Assembly (NCBI GenBank): GCA_041946825.1 | Contig: JBHGBD010000013.1 | Span: forward strand, 62,001 to 126,000 | Length of the DNA stretch: 64,000 nucleotides | Direction of reading: 5' to 3' | DNA from: CAZTHM01 sp041946825 | GTDB lineage: Bacteria > Acidobacteriota > Terriglobia > UBA7540 | In this document: one piece after another, positions 60,746-64,000 of the stretch | Position numbering within the stretch: position 1 is the stretch's first letter | How the letters are laid out: each line of letters begins with the position of its first letter | Program-made: the position numbers and the translations under genes | Notes under the pieces: model-generated | Database searches by the model: none | What the model was told of the DNA's origin: nothing | Seen by the model: only the letters and a program-made list of their open reading frames with translations

Positions 60746-61125
60746 GGCGATTTTTAACCCATTCTTAACCCAAGCTTCTGTAAGCTATTGATAATAAGCG
60801 ACCTGATGGGTTAATGGAGTTTTTAAACAGTCCCTGTGTTTTCAATAAGATAGCGAGTTTTCTTAACCCATTGGTCTGTAAAAATCTGATTCTAAATGAC
60901 CTGGTGGGTTAAACCTTTCCCCATAGAAAGCGCCTTTTGCGGTCGGGATTCGTGACTCGTGATTCGGGACTCGCGGCGAGCCGATTTTGGATTGCCGATT
61001 TTCGAGTTTCCAGTTTCGAGTTTCCAATTTCAGCCTTCCGACTCCTTTGCTAAGCCCTCTGGCCTATTGTCAAGAACTGTAGACTAGCACAGTTGGCCAC
61101 ATTTGTCAAGAGGAAATTTTGTCCG
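60746..61125 (-). ncRNA. Twin-hairpin dispersed non-coding element, copy 2
   Basis: Read on the minus strand, it begins near 61125 with GCGGACAAAATTTCC, then TTGACA (61104-61109), ATGTGGCCAA, TAGTCT (61081-61086), ACAGTT and CAATAGGCCAGAGGG, and continues into a variable insert of AT-rich and ACTCG/TCGAA low-complexity words (about 60920-61045). Two 50-nt hairpins follow (60863-60912, then 60765-60814) closed by TTAACCCA/TGGGTTAA, with a 48-nt linker, then an extra TGGGTTAA (60754-60761). Orientation and architecture match copy 1 closely. Function unknown. Confidence 0.45.
61081..61109 (-). promoter_or_regulatory. Conserved promoter-like pair in element copy 2
   Basis: TTGACA (61104-61109) and TAGTCT (61081-61086) are 17 bp apart on the minus strand. 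The spacer begins AATGTGGCCAA, similar to GATGTGGCCAA in copy 1. Both boxes and spacing are the same as in copy 1. Confidence 0.5.
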
Positions 61126-61410
61126 CTTTTGAGGCGTCCGTAGAGACGCCTCGCCGGGGCGCCCCTGGTGCGCACCCCAGTGTACAAGGGCGCACGCGCA
61201 CCTTCCGAGTCTATTTTTGCTCTCCATCTTCGTCTCTTTTTTGAGTGGGGTGTATGAAGGATCCTCGACCTTTGCAGACTCTTGAGGAAGTGTGGAATTT
61301 TAGTCGTGCGTTAGCAGATGGTCCGTCGCCTGGGTCTACGGAGGGATCATGCGGACGAGGCAACATCACCATTCGCGACATCGCCTCGTCCAGTCCATGA
61401 ATGTGGTCGC

Positions 61411-62511
61411 CTAATTCTGCGCCATAACAGGCTGGCGGCGGCTGGCGCGAGGGCGGCCGACCTGCTGCGCGACGGCTTTCTCCTTGCCTTCGATTCTTTC
61501 GGTGAGCCGCCCCTCGTCGAGAATCGCCTGGACTTCTTCGCGGTTCTTCGTGGCGACGTACCAATCGATGGTCTTGTGGAGGCCGTCCATAAATTTGACT
61601 TGCGGCTCCCAGCCGAGCGCCTTCCTGGCGAAGGAATTCTCCGCCACGCGATTGTAGGGCCCGGTAGGCATTTCGGGATGGAGTTCGAATTCCGCCGTGT
61701 GGCCCATGTAGCGAAGCACTTCCTGCGCCGCATCGATCACGCGAATTCTTTCCATGGTCCCCAGATTCACGGCCGACCCGTCGTCGATTTTCTCGGCGGC
61801 GAGAATCGTTCCCTGCACGATGTCGTCCACATAGGTCCAGTTGCGAATCTGCTCGCCCGTGCCCCAGATGACGAAGGGATTCTGTTTGACGAAAGCGCGC
61901 GCGATCATGGCGATGACCGCGTGGTTCTCCACGCCGCGCGGGCCATAGACAGTGAAATAGCGGCAGGAAGCGGATTTCATGCCCCAGTCCTTGTAATACG
62001 CGCGCAGGGTCATTTCCGCCATGAGCTTCGCCCAGCCGTACATGTTGTCGGCGTCATAAGGCGGGCCGACCTTGGACTCATCGAGGTAGAGCATTTCCTT
62101 CGGGTCGTTCTGGATGAAGTTCGGGTAAACGCAGCCTGAGGAGGCGTAAACCACCTTGTCCACTCCCGCCTTGTAGCAGGCGCGGAAAAGCAGCCCGTCC
62201 AGCATCAGGTTGGTGGCGCACGCCGCCTGGTGGAGATCGACATAGCCTCGCCCGCCGTGGTCCGCGGCCAGATGGAACACGACGCTGATGCCCTTGACCG
62301 CTTCCTCAGCGACGCCCGGGTCTCGAAGATCCCTTTGGATGAACTTCACGTGGCGGTGGATGAGATGGTGGGCAATATTCTCCGTCCGCCCGCTGCTCAG
62401 ATCATCCACGACCAGGACTTTCGCTCGTCGTTCCACTAAAGCATCGACCAGGTGTGAGCCGATAAATGAGGCTCCCCCTGTGACCAGCACTTTTCGGTTT
62501 TCCCAGTCCAT
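61411..62511 (-). CDS. GDP-mannose 3,5-epimerase-like extended SDR
   Basis: This 366-residue enzyme has the Rossmann motif VLVTGGASFIGSHLVDAL and resembles plant and bacterial GDP-mannose 3,5-epimerases: FHLAADHGGRGYVD, VDKVVYASSGCVYPNFIQ (with the catalytic Cys position), YGWAKLMAE (YxxxK) and PRGVENHAVIAM. It would epimerise GDP-mannose to GDP-galactose isomers; GDP-mannose genes lie at 18.6-22.4 kb. Alternatives are UDP-sugar 4-epimerase or dehydratase. It is the first of a glycan cluster. Confidence 0.85.
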   Translation of the reverse strand: MDWENRKVLVTGGASFIGSHLVDALVERRAKVLVVDDLSSGRTENIAHHLIHRHVKFIQRDLRDPGVAEEAVKGISVVFHLAADHGGRGYVDLHQAACATNLMLDGLLFRACYKAGVDKVVYASSGCVYPNFIQNDPKEMLYLDESKVGPPYDADNMYGWAKLMAEMTLRAYYKDWGMKSASCRYFTVYGPRGVENHAVIAMIARAFVKQNPFVIWGTGEQIRNWTYVDDIVQGTILAAEKIDDGSAVNLGTMERIRVIDAAQEVLRYMGHTAEFELHPEMPTGPYNRVAENSFARKALGWEPQVKFMDGLHKTIDWYVATKNREEVQAILDEGRLTERIEGKEKAVAQQVGRPRASRRQPVMAQN

Positions 62512-62526
62512 TGTTCCTCCTGATAG

Positions 62527-63285
62527 TTAAGTGAATTTCTTGACCCCGGCGGCTTCCAGCGCGGCTTTGAGGGCGAATTCCGGCCCATTGATCAAGTACC
62601 GCCGCCAAAGCCGCCGTGGCTCCGTCAACAGCCGATACAACCACTCGAACCCGTGGTCCCGGACGTATCTCGGCGCCTGCTTGACTCTTCCGCTGAGGAA
62701 GTCGTACGCCGCGCCCACGCCCACGAGCACGGGGACGTTCAAGAGAGGACGAAACCGCCACATCCAGTATTCCTGCTTGGGCGTGCTCAGCCCGACCCAC
62801 ACGACGTCTGCGGCGGTCGCGTTGATGAGGCCGCTCAGCTCCAGAGCCTCTTCTCCCGTGAGGGCGCGGAAGGGCGGAGAATAGCTTCCCGCGACCTGGA
62901 TCCCGCATTGTTCGGCCAGTTTTCCGCCCAACTGCTCAGCCAAGCCCGGAACACCGCCGTAGAAGAAATGGCGGTAGCGATTTGCCGTGAGAGCGCAGAA
63001 AGCCGCCATCAAATCCGGGCCGTAAACGCGACGACGCATCGGGAATCCGTGCCATCGGCCCAGCCAGACCAGCGGCATGCCGTCGGCGACCACCAGGTCA
63101 GCCTCCTCCAAGACGGCGCGGAAGGATGAGCGATGATGGGCCTCGGTGACGCCATGCATTCCTGTCACGGCGATGAAGTGAGACCGTTCGCGCTCCGCGA
63201 TCCAATGCTCCATTTGCGCGATGACATCGGGGATTTGGACCGCGTCGACGCGGACGCCAAGAACCTTAAAAGATGGTTTTTCCAT
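62527..63285 (-). CDS. WecG/TagA/CpsF-family glycosyltransferase
   Basis: ATG 63285 gives 252 residues; a longer frame to 63438 overlaps the next gene. It carries the family signatures FIAVTGMHGVTEAH, ADLVVADGMPLVWLGRW, RVYGPDLM and VVWVGLSTPKQEYWMWRFRPLLNVPVLVGVGAAYDFLSG. It transfers an N-acetyl-mannosaminuronate-like or other sugar to a lipid-linked acceptor in surface polysaccharide synthesis. It sits between the epimerase and a GT4 gene. Confidence 0.92.
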   Translation of the reverse strand: MEKPSFKVLGVRVDAVQIPDVIAQMEHWIAERERSHFIAVTGMHGVTEAHHRSSFRAVLEEADLVVADGMPLVWLGRWHGFPMRRRVYGPDLMAAFCALTANRYRHFFYGGVPGLAEQLGGKLAEQCGIQVAGSYSPPFRALTGEEALELSGLINATAADVVWVGLSTPKQEYWMWRFRPLLNVPVLVGVGAAYDFLSGRVKQAPRYVRDHGFEWLYRLLTEPRRLWRRYLINGPEFALKAALEAAGVKKFT

Positions 63286-63302
63286 ATTTGCCTGGCGCTT
63301 TC

Positions 63303-64000
63303 TTAATTGCGGGAATGAACTTTCCTGTAGATATTCATGAGGGTTTCGTAATTCTTCTCGGCCGTGTAGTTGGCTTCGTACTCGCGGCGGGCGGCTCGCC
63401 CCATCTCGTGAAGGGTCCGAGGATGTGACCAAGCCCATTCGACCTTCGCCGCAAGATCCTCGGGGTCTCCGGGCGAGAAGTGGAGCCCCGTCTGGCCGTC
63501 CGTGACGAGTTCCTGCATCGACCCGAGGCGTGAACAGATCACGGGCTTCCCGCAGGCGAAGGCTTCGGCGATCACCAGGGGGAAATTCTCAAAGCACTCG
63601 CTGGGGAGGACCAGGAACCGCGCGCGCTGAAGCGCTTCCGTCGTTTTCTCGCGGCTGAGATGCCCGCACAACCGGACTTGGTCGAGACCCCGTGAGGCGA
63701 GCGCCGATTGCAATTCCGCATGCAGCGGGCCGCCTCCTACCACGCGAAGCGGGATCCGCCGTTCATTAAGACGGCCCCAGGCCTCCGCGAGGGTCCGGAT
63801 GCCTTTTTCGGGGCTCAGACGCCCGATGAATAACGCGTAATCGCCTCCGCCGGATCGCGGGCGAGGATCGGGATAGACAAAGTTCGGTTTGATATGAAGC
63901 TTCGCCTCCGGAATGCCGCCCTGGATGAATGCGCGCCGGGCAAAATCGCTGAGGGCAATGTAGCCGTCGACTTTTTCCTGCCAGGTGTGACGCCGGCGGT
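63303..64000 (-). CDS. GT4-family glycosyltransferase, N-terminal part outside the window
   Basis: The frame runs off the right edge on the minus strand; the visible 230 or so residues include RHTWQEKVDGYIALSDFARR, YALFIGRLSPEKGIRTLAEAW, RVVGGGPLHAELQ, and VLPSECFENFPLVIAEAFACGKPVICSRLGSM with the E-x7-E nucleotide-binding motif. It ends NIYRKVHSRN. It adds a nucleotide-sugar residue in capsule or exopolysaccharide synthesis. Confidence 0.9.
   Translation of the reverse strand, partial: RRRHTWQEKVDGYIALSDFARRAFIQGGIPEAKLHIKPNFVYPDPRPRSGGGDYALFIGRLSPEKGIRTLAEAWGRLNERRIPLRVVGGGPLHAELQSALASRGLDQVRLCGHLSREKTTEALQRARFLVLPSECFENFPLVIAEAFACGKPVICSRLGSMQELVTDGQTGLHFSPGDPEDLAAKVEWAWSHPRTLHEMGRAARREYEANYTAEKNYETLMNIYRKVHSRN

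Larger units (their letters stand above)
60489..61410. other. 922-bp intergenic region holding element copy 2
   Basis: No protein gene is supported. 60489-60745 has no identifiable feature. 60746-61125 is the second twin-hairpin element (opposite orientation). 61126-61410 contains short low-complexity stretches and the 3' flank of the epimerase gene. The frame 61211-61564 is a shadow. Confidence 0.7.

Noticed and set aside
60498..60768. Small ORFs upstream of the LarA-like gene
   Set aside because: Both strands give short frames without any family resemblance or ribosome site.

Overview
The window is a GC-rich bacterial chromosome segment with dense coding on both strands. Repeat-rich intergenic gaps, many secreted proteins (FG-GAP/UnbV, PEGA, beta-helix, CBM-barrel), a Pro/Ala-rich Ser/Thr kinase and the dispersed palindromic repeats all look like an acidobacterium (Acidobacteriota). 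That placement is an inference from gene and repeat style, since there is no rRNA gene here. I saw no tRNA, rRNA, CRISPR array, insertion sequence or prophage.

Layout. 1-1.1 kb: end of a RelE-type toxin gene, then a zeta-toxin-like kinase with a small overlapping partner. 1.2-7.2 kb: secreted or sugar-related proteins (a large alpha/alpha-barrel plus Ig protein, a GNAT acetyltransferase, a TIM-barrel isomerase, a WbsX/GH99-like protein, a 53-residue membrane protein). 7.5-9.4 kb: trpG/pabA, a lipoprotein methyltransferase, a DUF2914 protein. 9.7-16.7 kb: a radical SAM protein with an unusual cysteine motif, a UbiA prenyltransferase, an SDR epimerase, a fusion of phytol-kinase-like and DUF92 (phytyl-phosphate-kinase-like) domains, and ArsS. 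16.9-22.4 kb: coaD, an aminotransferase, and the GDP-mannose genes (mannose-6-P isomerase, manC, phosphomannomutase). 22.4-27.3 kb (minus): nusB, crotonase, 3-hydroxyacyl-CoA dehydrogenase, a TPR-GAF-degenerate-GGDEF protein. 27.5-31 kb: lepA, adenosine-specific kinase, a PBP7-type peptidase. 31-35.4 kb (minus): xseA, DUF2905, ndk, sucD, sucC. 35.6-39 kb: trpD, a secreted GH18-like protein, a cupin.

39-61 kb is bounded by two inverted copies of a non-coding element that matches nothing I recognise. Each copy has a TTGACA box with a 17-bp spacer, a variable low-complexity insert, then two 50-nt hairpin units closed by TTAACCCA/TGGGTTAA. Between them lie a secreted protein, two PEGA paralogues, a Ser/Thr kinase, a HEPN/MNT pair, a 1190-residue FG-GAP/UnbV protein, a sigma-28-like factor, a zinc-ribbon protein, a glycine-betaine/choline-type ABC transporter, a secreted aldose epimerase, a zinc alcohol dehydrogenase, a beta-helix protein and a LarA-like protein. 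61.4-64 kb (minus) is a surface-polysaccharide locus: a GDP-mannose-3,5-epimerase-like SDR, a WecG/TagA transferase and a truncated GT4 transferase.

Two items stand out. One is the inverted twin-hairpin element, which could be an RNA gene or a non-autonomous mobile element. The other is a probable isoprenoid-alcohol salvage module: the fused two-step kinase could turn a free prenyl alcohol into the diphosphate that the nearby UbiA enzyme would use.
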